DNA of 64,000 bases from Polyangiaceae bacterium (GTDB lineage Bacteria > Myxococcota_A > Polyangia > Polyangiales > Polyangiaceae), in assembly GCA_013361525.1 (NCBI GenBank), contig JABFXY010000074.1:1-64000 (forward strand). Direction: 5' to 3'. Positions 17,273-26,023 of the stretch are shown here, one piece after another. How positions within the stretch are numbered: the stretch's first letter is position 1; each line of letters starts with the position of its first letter. Made by a program: the position numbers and the translations under genes. The notes under the pieces were generated by a model. That model was not told the origin of the DNA and did no database searches. It saw only the letters and a program-made list of their open reading frames with translations.

Positions 17273-17421
17273 GATGGACCTCACCATATTGGGAATGTCG
17301 GCGTCGGGAGCCGACCGTCTCGCGCCGCCGGCAATCACGAAGTAGGCAATGGCCCCGTCGCGGTCGCCGTATCGTCGCTTCGATGAGTAGGTCCGGCGAC
17401 GGGCAAAAAACGGCTCAGCAT

Positions 17422-18588
17422 TCATGGCAACCTCGCTTCGAGCGATAGGGACCCCGCAAACCACGGTGCACCCCATCGCGCTGCCTCTGTACCTGCATAT
17501 TCCACGAGCAAGGGGCGGAGCTGCGCGCCCACGACACCATCGGCGCGCAGCCGCAATTGGGGAACGGGCTCGAACGCGAACCCCGGGCGGACATAGGCCC
17601 CCATCGATGCAATCGTGCCCGATTCGCTGAGATAACCTGGGGCGGCCTCCACCCCTTCCGTGGCGAGAATGACGATTGCGACGCCGCCGCCGACCGACGG
17701 GCGCCACATCCCGTCGAGGAGCTCCACGCGAACGTCGGCGCCCACGACACCGACCTTCGTTTCGCTTTCGCCCTTTGGAGCGTTGGAATTCGTCTCGCCA
17801 TTGAGCGTCCCTTCGTGATGCATCGATTGAAGGGGCGCGATGCCGAATGCGCCAATTCGAATACGAGGGGCAACGTAGCCGCCGAGACTTGCGACGAGCG
17901 CCGCAAAAGGTGGCAGGCCGCCCGGGCTTCCCACCACGCCCGCGCCGATTTCGGCCGCGACGAGCGGTGGATTGCGAAATACTTGCGTGGCCTCCGGCAA
18001 AGGCGCGCTATCCGGCATTACCGGCTTCGGTGAAGTCGGAGCGGGCGCGGGCTCACTCGGCGGCTTTTCGGGTGCAATCGCCGGGACCTGCGCCGCATCC
18101 AGCAGCTTGGGCGTCGGCTCGACGTCTCCGCGCGGCGCGTCCGGGAGCTGGAGCTCGAGCAGGCTCGCGCGCAGGAGCTCGACGGCGCGGATGGCGAGCG
18201 TGCGATCGTGCCCTCCCGAACTCGCTTGCTCGAGCTCGCGGGAGAGCGTTTTCCCGGTGCTTCGATCGAGCAGCCACAGCCGCAGCGTCTCGCCCTTTGC
18301 GACGGCACGAACCGCGGCAATCGCGTCCTCGCGGAGGGCCACGTCTCGCAGCTCCGCCGCGATATCGTCGTCGGCCGGATCGGTGATCACGTCGGCGTCG
18401 AAGCCCATCGTGCCGAGCTCGGCGCGCATTCGCTCGGCGAGGGCCGCCCCCTTCGCGTCGGTCAGGACCACGATACGCGGACGCTCCGACGCATTCGCCG
18501 TGACCGTACCGGTGAGCGACACCAAGACGAGCATGGACGAGGTGAATCTCGATAGGACTCTACGAAGACGACGTGGCGTACGCGTCAC
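17422..18588 (-). CDS. Probable outer-membrane protein of an ECF-FecR operon
   Basis: Exported protein of 388 residues. A GTG start at 18588 overlaps the FecR-domain gene by four bases (GTGA) and yields a long basic Sec signal ending near TANA. The first part (RIVVLTDAKGAALAERMRAEL) is an alpha/beta region resembling domains that precede caspase-like or TPR proteins. A Pro/Ala-rich linker at about 155-190 follows. The last 190 residues alternate short hydrophobic strands (LVAAEIGAGVVGS, RIRIGAFGIAP, VGVVGADVRVELLDG), as in a small beta-barrel. Position in the operon suggests it is the envelope component controlled by the sigma/FecR pair. The barrel assignment is inference. Confidence 0.75.
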   Translation of the reverse strand: MTRTPRRLRRVLSRFTSSMLVLVSLTGTVTANASERPRIVVLTDAKGAALAERMRAELGTMGFDADVITDPADDDIAAELRDVALREDAIAAVRAVAKGETLRLWLLDRSTGKTLSRELEQASSGGHDRTLAIRAVELLRASLLELQLPDAPRGDVEPTPKLLDAAQVPAIAPEKPPSEPAPAPTSPKPVMPDSAPLPEATQVFRNPPLVAAEIGAGVVGSPGGLPPFAALVASLGGYVAPRIRIGAFGIAPLQSMHHEGTLNGETNSNAPKGESETKVGVVGADVRVELLDGMWRPSVGGGVAIVILATEGVEAAPGYLSESGTIASMGAYVRPGFAFEPVPQLRLRADGVVGAQLRPLLVEYAGTEAARWGAPWFAGSLSLEARLP

Positions 18589-19832
18589 GGTGCGATGGGT
18601 TGCTCCGAGCTGGGCGAAGGAGCGGGCGCTTCGTCGACGATACGGCGAGCGAGCTCCGCATGCGGACCCTTTGGGTAGGACGCGACATACTGCATCGCGA
18701 GTGTGCGGGCAGCTTCGTTGGAGCCGTTCTTTTGGTAACACTCGAGGAGGCGGCCCATCGCTTCTCGCGCGAAGGCACCCGACGGTTTCTCTCGGAGGTA
18801 GGTCTCGAACCACACGGCAGCCGACGACGGCGCGCCTCGTTGATCGAAGGCCATGCGCCCGAGGAGGAACGCCGCGTCCGCCGCCGCCGGATCTTTCGGG
18901 AATCGTTTTCGCAGCTCGTTCAATGCGGCGCTTGCGTGAGCAGGGCGCCCTGCAAAGCGCGCCACGTCCGAGAGAGAGACGAGCTCGGCGGCATTCGACC
19001 GGCGCATGACGACATCGACACCTTCCGCTTCGATGGCTGCCCACGCGGCTCGGTTGTCACCCTTATCCGCGAGGCTGCGCCACGAGGCGCTCGCGGAAGG
19101 CGCCACGACGACCTCCGCGCTCGCCGATGAAGAGCCCTCTGTCGATGCCGTGTGCGCAGCGGAAGGAACCTCGGCGGCGGACGCAACCGCCGTCGCCGCA
19201 GGAAGGCTGGATGTCGGGCTCGCTTCGCCGACTTGGATGTCGAGGCGCTCCCCGGCTCGCACGACACGCCCCGAATCCCCCATGGGGCCGACGACGCGAA
19301 CGGCGCCTTCGTGAAGGATCAACGAAAACGCCTCTCGCGACGGGTCCCACGCGACGTCGAAGCGCGTGCCCACGACGTGCACCTCGAATGGGCCGGCGTT
19401 GACCTGCCATTCTGTATCGTCACGATGAACGACGTCGGCGCGAAGCGTGCCCCGCTCGACGACGAGGACCGCACCTTTCGACCCGACCTCCACGACGCGC
19501 GCGCCTGCGTCACGCTCGAGGACGACCTCGGAGCCGTCCGAGAACCGAATCGGTATTTCGCTGTCGGGCGGCGCGGCGATCCAATCGCCGGGGCGACCGC
19601 GGGTTCCCGCGATTTCGAACGACAGAGACGGCGCACGCAGCAGAAAGAAGAGCAACGCAGCGGCCGCCGCCGCAAATACCGCATAAGCGGCGACCCGCTT
19701 CGCCGGGCGGCGCTGCTCCCGCTTCGTCGCGCGCTCGAGGAACCTTACTCGTTGTGCCTGCAGATCGACCGCAGGCCCCTCGCGATCCTGGGCCTCGGCG
19801 ATTGCCGTCCCGAGACGTCTCAACGAGTCCAT
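18585..19832 (-). CDS. FecR-domain anti-sigma-like membrane protein with TPR-like C terminus
   Basis: Inner-membrane protein of 415 residues. A cytoplasmic N-terminal segment with REGPAVDLQAQRVRFLERATKRE is followed by one transmembrane helix (about 48-66). A periplasmic FecR domain comes next, with GDWIAAPPDSEIPIRFSDGSEVVLERDAGARV and VNAGPFEVHVVGTRFDVAWDP. An Ala/Ser linker then leads to TPR-like repeats with RRFPKDPAAADAAFLLGR near residues 300-400. By family knowledge FecR proteins relay envelope signals to a co-encoded ECF sigma factor. That sigma gene overlaps its start by 13 bases and the membrane-protein gene overlaps its end by four. The TPR extension is typical of myxobacteria. Confidence 0.87.
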   Translation of the reverse strand: MDSLRRLGTAIAEAQDREGPAVDLQAQRVRFLERATKREQRRPAKRVAAYAVFAAAAAALLFFLLRAPSLSFEIAGTRGRPGDWIAAPPDSEIPIRFSDGSEVVLERDAGARVVEVGSKGAVLVVERGTLRADVVHRDDTEWQVNAGPFEVHVVGTRFDVAWDPSREAFSLILHEGAVRVVGPMGDSGRVVRAGERLDIQVGEASPTSSLPAATAVASAAEVPSAAHTASTEGSSSASAEVVVAPSASASWRSLADKGDNRAAWAAIEAEGVDVVMRRSNAAELVSLSDVARFAGRPAHASAALNELRKRFPKDPAAADAAFLLGRMAFDQRGAPSSAAVWFETYLREKPSGAFAREAMGRLLECYQKNGSNEAARTLAMQYVASYPKGPHAELARRIVDEAPAPSPSSEQPIAP

Positions 19833-20533
19833 CGAGCCCCTCCTTCCAAGTAATCGGCGAGCGCGGACGAGCGACGCGCCAGCGCCAAGAAGCGCGACTC
19901 TGCGCGGGCTAGGCGCCGCTTGAACGTCGCGAGCGACGTTCGGCAGCTTTCGGCGGCCTCGGCCAAGTCCATCCCGTCGACGTAACGAAGCGCGAATGCG
20001 ATGCGTTCATCGACGGGGAGACGCTCGAGCACCGAATAGGTCTCACGGACCGCCTCGCGCGCGTCGTCATGGGCGCCGCGGTCCGGCGGCTCCGGCTCGG
20101 GCAATGAGTCGTCGGACAGGAACACCAGCCACCGCCGACGTCGAACGCGCTTCTGGATCGCCTCACGCGCGGTATGGACGGCCACACTCCGCATCCAACC
20201 GGGCAGCGCCTCGGGGTCGCGCAAATCGTCGATGGACTGCAGCGCGCGAACGAAGACGTCGTGGTGAATGTCCGCGAGGTCCCGATCCGGGCCCAGGATG
20301 CGCGTCACGACACGCAGCACCATGGCCGCGTAACGGTCGTGAAGCTCTCCCATCGCGACGGGGTTGCCCGCGCGAACGCCGGCCAAGAGGGCGGCGTCGT
20401 CCACGAACGAGACCCGCCCCGCGCCGGGTGAGCCAGCGCGCCCCGGGGTGTTTCGAGCCTGTCGCGTTGGCTCGATGGATCGGACAGGAGCGGGCACGCC
20501 TCTAGGTCCGACAGCGCCCACGGAACGGCTCAT
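19820..20533 (-). CDS. ECF RNA polymerase sigma factor (FecR-linked)
   Basis: Sigma factor of up to 237 residues. Region 2 has LHDRYAAMVLRVVTRILGPDRDLADIHHDVFVRAL and region 4 has LPVDERIAFALRYVDGMDLAEAAE, with the helix-turn-helix CRTSLATFKRRLARAE. The gene end overlaps the FecR gene start by 13 bases, so the two are coupled. The ATG at 20533 would leave only 22 bp after the upstream ECF42 gene. An in-frame GTG at 20404 (VDDAALLAG) matches the usual start of this family and would leave about 150 bp for a promoter. The sigma N terminus and the operon boundary are therefore open. Confidence 0.87.
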   Translation of the reverse strand: MSRSVGAVGPRGVPAPVRSIEPTRQARNTPGRAGSPGAGRVSFVDDAALLAGVRAGNPVAMGELHDRYAAMVLRVVTRILGPDRDLADIHHDVFVRALQSIDDLRDPEALPGWMRSVAVHTAREAIQKRVRRRRWLVFLSDDSLPEPEPPDRGAHDDAREAVRETYSVLERLPVDERIAFALRYVDGMDLAEAAESCRTSLATFKRRLARAESRFLALARRSSALADYLEGGARWTR

Positions 20534-20555
20534 GAATTTTGCGGGCGCTCACCAG

Positions 20556-21803
20556 CTACGGCAGCTTCCCTGCCTTGGTGATCAGGTAATTCCGCTCCGG
20601 CGTGCTCGATGTGCGCGCCGCAGCGGCACGGTATTGGGCCTTCGCCTCCGCCAAATCGCCGGCCAACTCGTACAGGTGCCCGCGGACCGCCGCGAGGCGA
20701 TGGCTGGTCGCCATGCGCGGGTCGTCGTCGAGGGGCTTCAGCAAGCCCAAGCCGGTTGCAGGTCCGTGGACCATCGCCGCGGCGATGGCGTAGCTCAACG
20801 TGACCATGGGGTTGTCGGTCATGCGCCGCAGCAACCCGTAGAGGGCGAGGATCTGCGGCCAATCCGTCTCTTTGGTGCTCGGCGCCTCGTCGTGAAGCGC
20901 GGCGATCGCAGCCTGCAGCTGATACGCGCCGACCTGCCCTCGCGAGAGCGCTTGCGTGACGAGCGCGACCCCCTCGGTGATCGCTTTGCGATCCCACAGG
21001 CTGCGGTCCTGCTCGTCGAGCGGGATCAGCTCGCCATCCGGTCCGGTTCGAGCCGCGCGACGCGCGTCGGTCAACAACATGAGCGCGAGCAGACCTGCGA
21101 CCTCGCCGTCCTCGGGCAGAAGGCTCTGCAGCGCGCGCGCGAGCCGTATCGCTTCGCTCGAGAGATCGACGCGCTGCAGATCGGGGCCGCTGCTGCTCGC
21201 ATACCCTTCGTTGAAGACGAGGTAGAGCACATGCAAAACGGCGCCGAGCCGCTCGGCCCGCTCCTCGGGGGTCGGCATGCGAAACCGCACGCCCGAGGTC
21301 TTGATGCTCTGTTTGGCGCGGCTGATCCGCTGCGCCATCGTCGCTTCGGGGACGAGGAACGCGTTCCCGATCTCGGCCGTGGTCAAACCGCCGACCGCTC
21401 GCAACATGAGCGCGATCGCGGTCGGCTTCGTGAGCGCCGGATGGCAGCACATGAAGAGAAGAACGAGCGTGTCGTCCTCCTCGACCTTGTCGATCGTGTC
21501 GGGTGCGGGGACGACCTGCTCCTCGGGCGGCGTCTCCGCGATCACCGCGGCCTCGCGCCGCCGACGTGAGATCTCGGCCCGCACTTGATCGGTCATCCGC
21601 CGCGACGCGACGTGGATGAGCCACGCGCGGGGGTTTTCCGGAACGCCTTCTTTCGGCCACTGCTCGGCTGCCGCGATGAGCGCCTCTTGAACGGCATCCT
21701 CCGACGCGGCGAAATCGCCGAATCGTCGAACGACGACGCCGAGCACCTGAGGCGCGAGATCGCGAAACAAGTGCTCTCCGGACGCTTGCAGCCGGCTCGT
21801 CAT
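20556..21803 (-). CDS. ECF42-type RNA polymerase sigma factor, cassette 2
   Basis: 415-residue paralogue of the sigma factor at 10804-12090. It has sigma region 2 (VLGVVVRRFGDFAASEDAVQEALIAAAEQWP), region 4 (LTTAEIGNAFLVPEATMAQRISRAKQ) and the C-terminal DUF6596/TPR domain (VFNEGYASSSG and DLAEAKAQYRAAAARTSS). The ATG shares one base with the stop of the DGPF gene (TGATG), so translation is coupled, tighter than in cassette 1. Downstream, the FecR-linked sigma gene starts 22 bp away or, if its later start is used, about 150 bp away. Group assignment is strong; target promoters are unknown. Confidence 0.92.
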   Translation of the reverse strand: MTSRLQASGEHLFRDLAPQVLGVVVRRFGDFAASEDAVQEALIAAAEQWPKEGVPENPRAWLIHVASRRMTDQVRAEISRRRREAAVIAETPPEEQVVPAPDTIDKVEEDDTLVLLFMCCHPALTKPTAIALMLRAVGGLTTAEIGNAFLVPEATMAQRISRAKQSIKTSGVRFRMPTPEERAERLGAVLHVLYLVFNEGYASSSGPDLQRVDLSSEAIRLARALQSLLPEDGEVAGLLALMLLTDARRAARTGPDGELIPLDEQDRSLWDRKAITEGVALVTQALSRGQVGAYQLQAAIAALHDEAPSTKETDWPQILALYGLLRRMTDNPMVTLSYAIAAAMVHGPATGLGLLKPLDDDPRMATSHRLAAVRGHLYELAGDLAEAKAQYRAAAARTSSTPERNYLITKAGKLP

Positions 21804-22204
21804 CAGCCGTCGGTCGGCGGCGGTCCGCTCATGACCTCACGCACCTCGATCGGCATGTTCATCGGCTTGCCACCCGGACCGGGCGCAGCCGACGCGCGCG
21901 CTGCGATTTCGTAGGCGCGCTCCGGGGTCTCGACGTCGACCATCCAATAGCCGGCGAGAAACTCCTTCGCTTCGGCGAACGGACCGTCGGTGACCTCGGG
22001 CGTGCCGGCTTTGCCGGCGCGGACGAGACGAGCCTGACCGGGAGGGGAGAGGCCCTCTGCGCCGACGAGCTCGCCAGCAGCCCTCAGCTCTTGGTTCAGG
22101 TTCTTCATGAACTGGACGTGCGCCTTGAAATCTTCGGGACGCCAGTCCGTGACACCCCAGTCCCCCGTACCGCGCGGCGCATTCATCATCAGCATGAACT
22201 TCAT
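21803..22204 (-). CDS. DGPF/YCII-domain protein, partner of ECF42 sigma (cassette 2)
   Basis: 133 residues with the YCII-related fold: KFMLMMNAP at the N terminus and the diagnostic VTDGPFAEAKEFLAGYW near residues 80-95. It differs from the cassette 1 protein by a longer middle region (DWRPEDFKAHVQFMKNLNQEL). AGGAGCGAAGAC precedes the ATG at 22204, a good ribosome-binding site. It is the promoter-proximal gene of a unit reading into the ECF42 gene by a TGATG overlap. The DGPF protein is presumed to work with the sigma factor; its activity has not been defined. Confidence 0.88.
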   Translation of the reverse strand: MKFMLMMNAPRGTGDWGVTDWRPEDFKAHVQFMKNLNQELRAAGELVGAEGLSPPGQARLVRAGKAGTPEVTDGPFAEAKEFLAGYWMVDVETPERAYEIAARASAAPGPGGKPMNMPIEVREVMSGPPPTDG

Positions 22205-22347
22205 GTCTTCGCTCCTGTGTGGTCCGCCTCGAGTGGCGTTTTCATAGCGGAGTCGGAGCCGGTCCGGCGTTCTCGACATCGAGTCGCATGGATTTTTGTT
22301 TTTGGCGGCTGGTGTAACTTTCCGCCGATCGATACCGTTTCCTCCGC

Positions 22348-22785
22348 ATGAAACCTCCCCGCCGCCTCACGGGGCGCGCAAAAGCATCGAAGCTCCTCGC
22401 AGCACCCATCGTCGTCACCGCCGTTGTCGGGACGGCCGTCGTTGGCTCGGCCTGCGTGGGCCGCACGTACGTGAACCCCGGCCCCCCGACCGGAGAGAAG
22501 GTAACCGCGAGCGCCAGCGCCAGCGCCAGCGCCTCGACCGCGCCCACGACCACCGCTGCGCCGACCGCGACGACGGAGCCGACGAGCGCGCCTGTCGCGA
22601 GCACCGAGCCGCTGCCCGATCCGCCGAAGGAGGGCGACGGAAAAGTACACAAGCAGCCCGACGGCACGTGCCTCTACATCTTCCCCGAGCCGAGCACGCC
22701 CAATTGCCCGCCGGGCGCGTACTGCAACCCGGGTCCGCCGCGTGAGCCGATCAAGGTGAAGTGCCCGGACGAGAAGGCGCGCTGA
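22348..22785 (+). CDS. Small lipoprotein with Ala/Ser/Thr linker
   Basis: Unrecognised lipoprotein of 145 residues. A basic N terminus and hydrophobic stretch end in the lipobox GSAC near residue 36, then a low-complexity linker (ASASASASAST, encoded by a GCCAGC hexamer repeat at about 22510-22530). The C-terminal 55 residues are compact and Cys-containing: HKQPDGTCLYIFPEP and NCPPGAYCNPGPPR. The stop TGA is immediately followed by the GTG start of the ferritin-like gene, so they are coupled. Similar short lipoproteins with a TCxxxxP/NCPP core occur widely in myxobacteria, by recollection. No function can be assigned. Confidence 0.75.
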   Translation: MKPPRRLTGRAKASKLLAAPIVVTAVVGTAVVGSACVGRTYVNPGPPTGEKVTASASASASASTAPTTTAAPTATTEPTSAPVASTEPLPDPPKEGDGKVHKQPDGTCLYIFPEPSTPNCPPGAYCNPGPPREPIKVKCPDEKAR

Positions 22786-23502
22786 GTGCCGCGTAGGCCG
22801 GCAAAAGAGCCGCCCTCCGAGCTGGTCCGCCACGAGTGGGCCGGTCGCATCGAGGCTGAGTATCGCTCGGCGGCGATCACCCAGGAGACGGTGCTCTGGC
22901 TGATTCAGATCGGCGCGTCGCCGGATCTCGTTCGCGCCGGCCTGCGCATCGTCGACGACGAGCTCGTTCACGCTGAGATGTCACGCAAGGTCTGGAGCGC
23001 CGCCGGGGGTGAGGCGCTCGCTCCGCTCGATCGCGGATCGCTCGGCTTGCGTCGCGAGCACGAGGTGCTGGAGCACGATGTCGTGAGCGCGATCGTGAAG
23101 GTGTTCTGTTTGGGTGAGACGGTCGCCGTTCCGCTGTTCGCCAACCTGCGAAAGCACACGACGGTCCCCGTCGCGCGACGCGCGCTCGATCGGATCTTGA
23201 AAGACGAGGTTCGCCATCGCGACTTCGGATGGACGTGCCTCGAATGGCTGCTCGCGCGGCCCGATGCGGAGGAGCTTCGAGGCGTCGTGCATCGAGGCCT
23301 CGACGGATGGCTCCGCGCCCTCGAGGGAAACTACGGCGACGATCTTCAAGGCGGCATCCGCGGCGTCACGCCGGAGGAGCGTGCATGGGGCGTCGCGCCG
23401 TGGCGCGAGTACGCCGAGATCCTTCATCGCGCTTACACCCGCGACTACGCGCGCCGCTTCGCGAAGCTCGGCGTGTCGATGCCGGCCCTGCCCGCGAGCT
23501 GA
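22786..23502 (+). CDS. Ferritin-like diiron four-helix-bundle protein
   Basis: 238 residues predicted all-helical with the ligand pattern of a diiron carboxylate bundle: Glu on helix 1 (RIEAEY, about 23-25), ELVH at 59-62, Glu in LGETV at 111 and EVRH at 141-144. This fits ferritin-like proteins that either oxidise a substrate or detoxify iron and peroxide. It starts with GTG directly after the stop of the lipoprotein gene, so both are made together. A cytosolic enzyme paired with a lipoprotein is unusual. It lacks a signal peptide. The substrate is unknown; the metal site is inferred from spacing only. Confidence 0.78.
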   Translation: MPRRPAKEPPSELVRHEWAGRIEAEYRSAAITQETVLWLIQIGASPDLVRAGLRIVDDELVHAEMSRKVWSAAGGEALAPLDRGSLGLRREHEVLEHDVVSAIVKVFCLGETVAVPLFANLRKHTTVPVARRALDRILKDEVRHRDFGWTCLEWLLARPDAEELRGVVHRGLDGWLRALEGNYGDDLQGGIRGVTPEERAWGVAPWREYAEILHRAYTRDYARRFAKLGVSMPALPAS

Positions 23503-23650
23503 CGTGTGTGTCAGATGCCGATGGTCGCACCCGTTGTGCGCACCCCGTTGATGGCGGCTCGATCCAGCGCGCTCGGCGATCCAACCCCGGCTCGCAGCGC
23601 TGTATTTTCAAGAACTTGACGCTGGTTCGAGAATTGCTCCGCGGCGCGCC

Positions 23651-25960
23651 ATGCTTTCGCGTGTCGGGCTTCTCGGCTGCGTGCTCCTCCTCGTCGGTCA
23701 GGCTGCTTGCCTCGACTCGAGCGGGATCGACCTCGACGACGGTGACGACGCGGACGGGGGCGTCGACGACGGTGCCGGCGCGCACGCCGAGGGCGGAGGC
23801 CCTTCCGGAAACGGCGGAGCTGATGAAGGCGGAAGCAGCGGCGAAGGTGGCGACCCCATCCCCGCGGAGGAAGATCCGTTCGACCCGCCGCCGGCGCCGC
23901 CGATGCTCTCCGAGGACGAGCTCGCGATCATCGCGGACGGCGTCGACGACTCGCTCGGTAACGCTTCGGCGACGTACTCGGTGTTGATGGTCGGGCTCGA
24001 GACCGGGCAGGTCGTCTACGCGAAGAACGCGGATACCGCGCGCAAACCTGCCTCGAACACGAAGATCTTCACGACGGCCGCGTCGCTGCTGATCGACGGA
24101 GAAGCCGGTAGGCCGCTCGCGGGCGTCTATGCGACCGCCGTGAACGGCGGGGTCGTGCAGGGTGATCTCGTCCTCTTCGGTGAGCACGATCCCGCGTACA
24201 CGCCTTGGTTTGGTGCGGACTCGCGCCAAGGTCTCGACGCGATCGCCGAGGTCCTCGTCGACAGCGGAATCACCCAAGTGACGGGTGGTGTCGTCGCACG
24301 CGGCGAGTTTCTCTACGAAGGCAACTCGGTCGGAACGATGGACTTCGGCGCGGAGCGCAGCCAAACGGCGAACGCGTTTCGGCAGGCGCTCCTGTCGGCG
24401 GGCATCTCGGTGAGCGGGGGCGCATCGACGTCGAGCTCACTCGATCCGCCGGGAGGACAGCTGCTCGCGCCGATGCCAAGCGTCTCGCTCGACGCAGTGA
24501 CGCACGCGATCAACGTGCCCAGCCACAACGAGATGGCGGACTTGATGATGCATCGCCTGGGCACGGCCGGCGGTGGAGACAGCACCTACGCCTCGGGCTT
24601 CCAGACGGTCCAAGGTGTCCTCGACGACGTCGGCGTCGCGCACGACGGCCTCGACCTCAACGACGGCTCGGGCCTCTCGCACGACAACCGCGTGACGCCT
24701 CGGCACATCGTCGACCTCTTCCGCGCGATGTCGGAGCGCGATGTTTGGCCCGCGTTCGAATCGTCGCTGGCGATCTCCGGCGTGCGCGGAACCATCGCCG
24801 GCCGCATGACGGGCGACAACACCTATGGCCGCTTCTGGGGCAAGACCGGCACCATCAACGGCGTCGTCGCGCTGAGCGGCGTTCTCTTCCACAAGCACAA
24901 CGGGCAGCGATACCTCGCGTCGCTCCTCGCGAACAACGTCGCCGACTCCACCTCGGCGCGCGCCGCGCTCGACGGAGCCGTCGGCGCGCTCGCGAAGAGC
25001 CACGGCGGCGTCACAGGTTTGCCTGCGACACCGCTCCTCGATCGCGTCGAGGACGATCACAACGGAGAGACGGCGTGGATCTCGTTCCGCGGCGTCGACG
25101 GCGCGACGGGTTACCTCATCGAGCGAAGCGCCGATGGTCGCACTTGGAGCCGCGCGGAAGCTCGGCTCGTTCACGAGACGACACATCGAACCTTCGCGAT
25201 CGATGGGCAGCTGTTCGTGCGCGTGCGCGCGGTGAACGCAGCAGGCGAGAGCGGTCCGTCGAACGTTCTCGGCGCGCGCGTATCGGAAGGCGCCGGCGCG
25301 CGTGTGCTGTTCGTCGACGGCAACGAGCGATACCAACGAGGTCCCGTTCCTGAAAACCCGCTCGGGTGGGGCAACGACGCGGTCGTGGCACATGCAGCGG
25401 CGATTCAAGGTTCGTTCGAGAGTGCGTCCGCTGCGGAGGTCGCGGCGGGTGAGGTGGATCTCGACGCATTCGACATGGTGCTCTGGGGATTGGGTCGCGA
25501 GTCGGTCGACGACGAGAGCTTCTCGGACGCGGAGCAACCGATCGTGCGCGCATACGTCGCGTCGGGTGGGCGCCTGTTCGTCTCGGGCTCGGAGGTCGCG
25601 TTCGATCTCATCGGTGAAGGCTCGACGGCAGACGCCGCGTTCGCGCGCGACGTGCTCGGCATCGACTACCTCTCCGACGACGCGAGCACGACGTACCTCA
25701 TGTCGGGCGACGTTCCGACCGACGTGAAGCTCGCGCGCTTCTCCAAGCTCGGGCGGCACGAGGTCGCGTATCCGGACGTCATCGGCCCCGCGACGGACAT
25801 GGGCACGAGCTGTCTGCGTTATGCGGCGGGTGTGGGCGGTGACGCGTGTGTGCTCACCGATCACGACGGCGGCGGACGCGTGGTGATGATGGGCTTTCCG
25901 CTCGAATCGCTCGACGATCCCGCAGTTGGAAGGGCGCTCGTCGCGTTGCTCGGTTCCTGA
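23651..25960 (+). CDS. PBP4-like D-Ala-D-Ala carboxypeptidase/endopeptidase lipoprotein with FN3 and GATase-like domains
   Basis: 769 residues. The lipobox QAAC (Cys 20) is followed by an acidic and Gly-rich linker to about residue 85. The peptidase S13 domain has SNTK at 135-138 (catalytic Ser and Lys), SHN at 291-293 and KTG at 398-400, the three motifs needed for DD-carboxypeptidase/endopeptidase action on peptidoglycan. Then a fibronectin type III domain (about 455-535) and a C-terminal alpha/beta domain (about 540-769; FDMVLWGLG, SGGRLFVSGSEVAFDL) resembling the Rossmann-like module found after FN3 in some secreted amidases. Standard PBP4 ends soon after KTG, so the extension is notable. 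Expected in the periplasm or at the surface. Confidence 0.88.
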   Translation: MLSRVGLLGCVLLLVGQAACLDSSGIDLDDGDDADGGVDDGAGAHAEGGGPSGNGGADEGGSSGEGGDPIPAEEDPFDPPPAPPMLSEDELAIIADGVDDSLGNASATYSVLMVGLETGQVVYAKNADTARKPASNTKIFTTAASLLIDGEAGRPLAGVYATAVNGGVVQGDLVLFGEHDPAYTPWFGADSRQGLDAIAEVLVDSGITQVTGGVVARGEFLYEGNSVGTMDFGAERSQTANAFRQALLSAGISVSGGASTSSSLDPPGGQLLAPMPSVSLDAVTHAINVPSHNEMADLMMHRLGTAGGGDSTYASGFQTVQGVLDDVGVAHDGLDLNDGSGLSHDNRVTPRHIVDLFRAMSERDVWPAFESSLAISGVRGTIAGRMTGDNTYGRFWGKTGTINGVVALSGVLFHKHNGQRYLASLLANNVADSTSARAALDGAVGALAKSHGGVTGLPATPLLDRVEDDHNGETAWISFRGVDGATGYLIERSADGRTWSRAEARLVHETTHRTFAIDGQLFVRVRAVNAAGESGPSNVLGARVSEGAGARVLFVDGNERYQRGPVPENPLGWGNDAVVAHAAAIQGSFESASAAEVAAGEVDLDAFDMVLWGLGRESVDDESFSDAEQPIVRAYVASGGRLFVSGSEVAFDLIGEGSTADAAFARDVLGIDYLSDDASTTYLMSGDVPTDVKLARFSKLGRHEVAYPDVIGPATDMGTSCLRYAAGVGGDACVLTDHDGGGRVVMMGFPLESLDDPAVGRALVALLGS

Positions 25961-26023
25961 CGATCGAACGAGGCAGGGAGCAACGAGACGCCGCTGACCC
26001 GGGCGGCGTATCCTCGCTCTTCC

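Noticed and set aside
22505..22535. GCCAGC hexamer repeats that might mark a repeat array.
   Set aside because: They encode an in-frame Ala-Ser linker of a lipoprotein; no CRISPR-like spacing.
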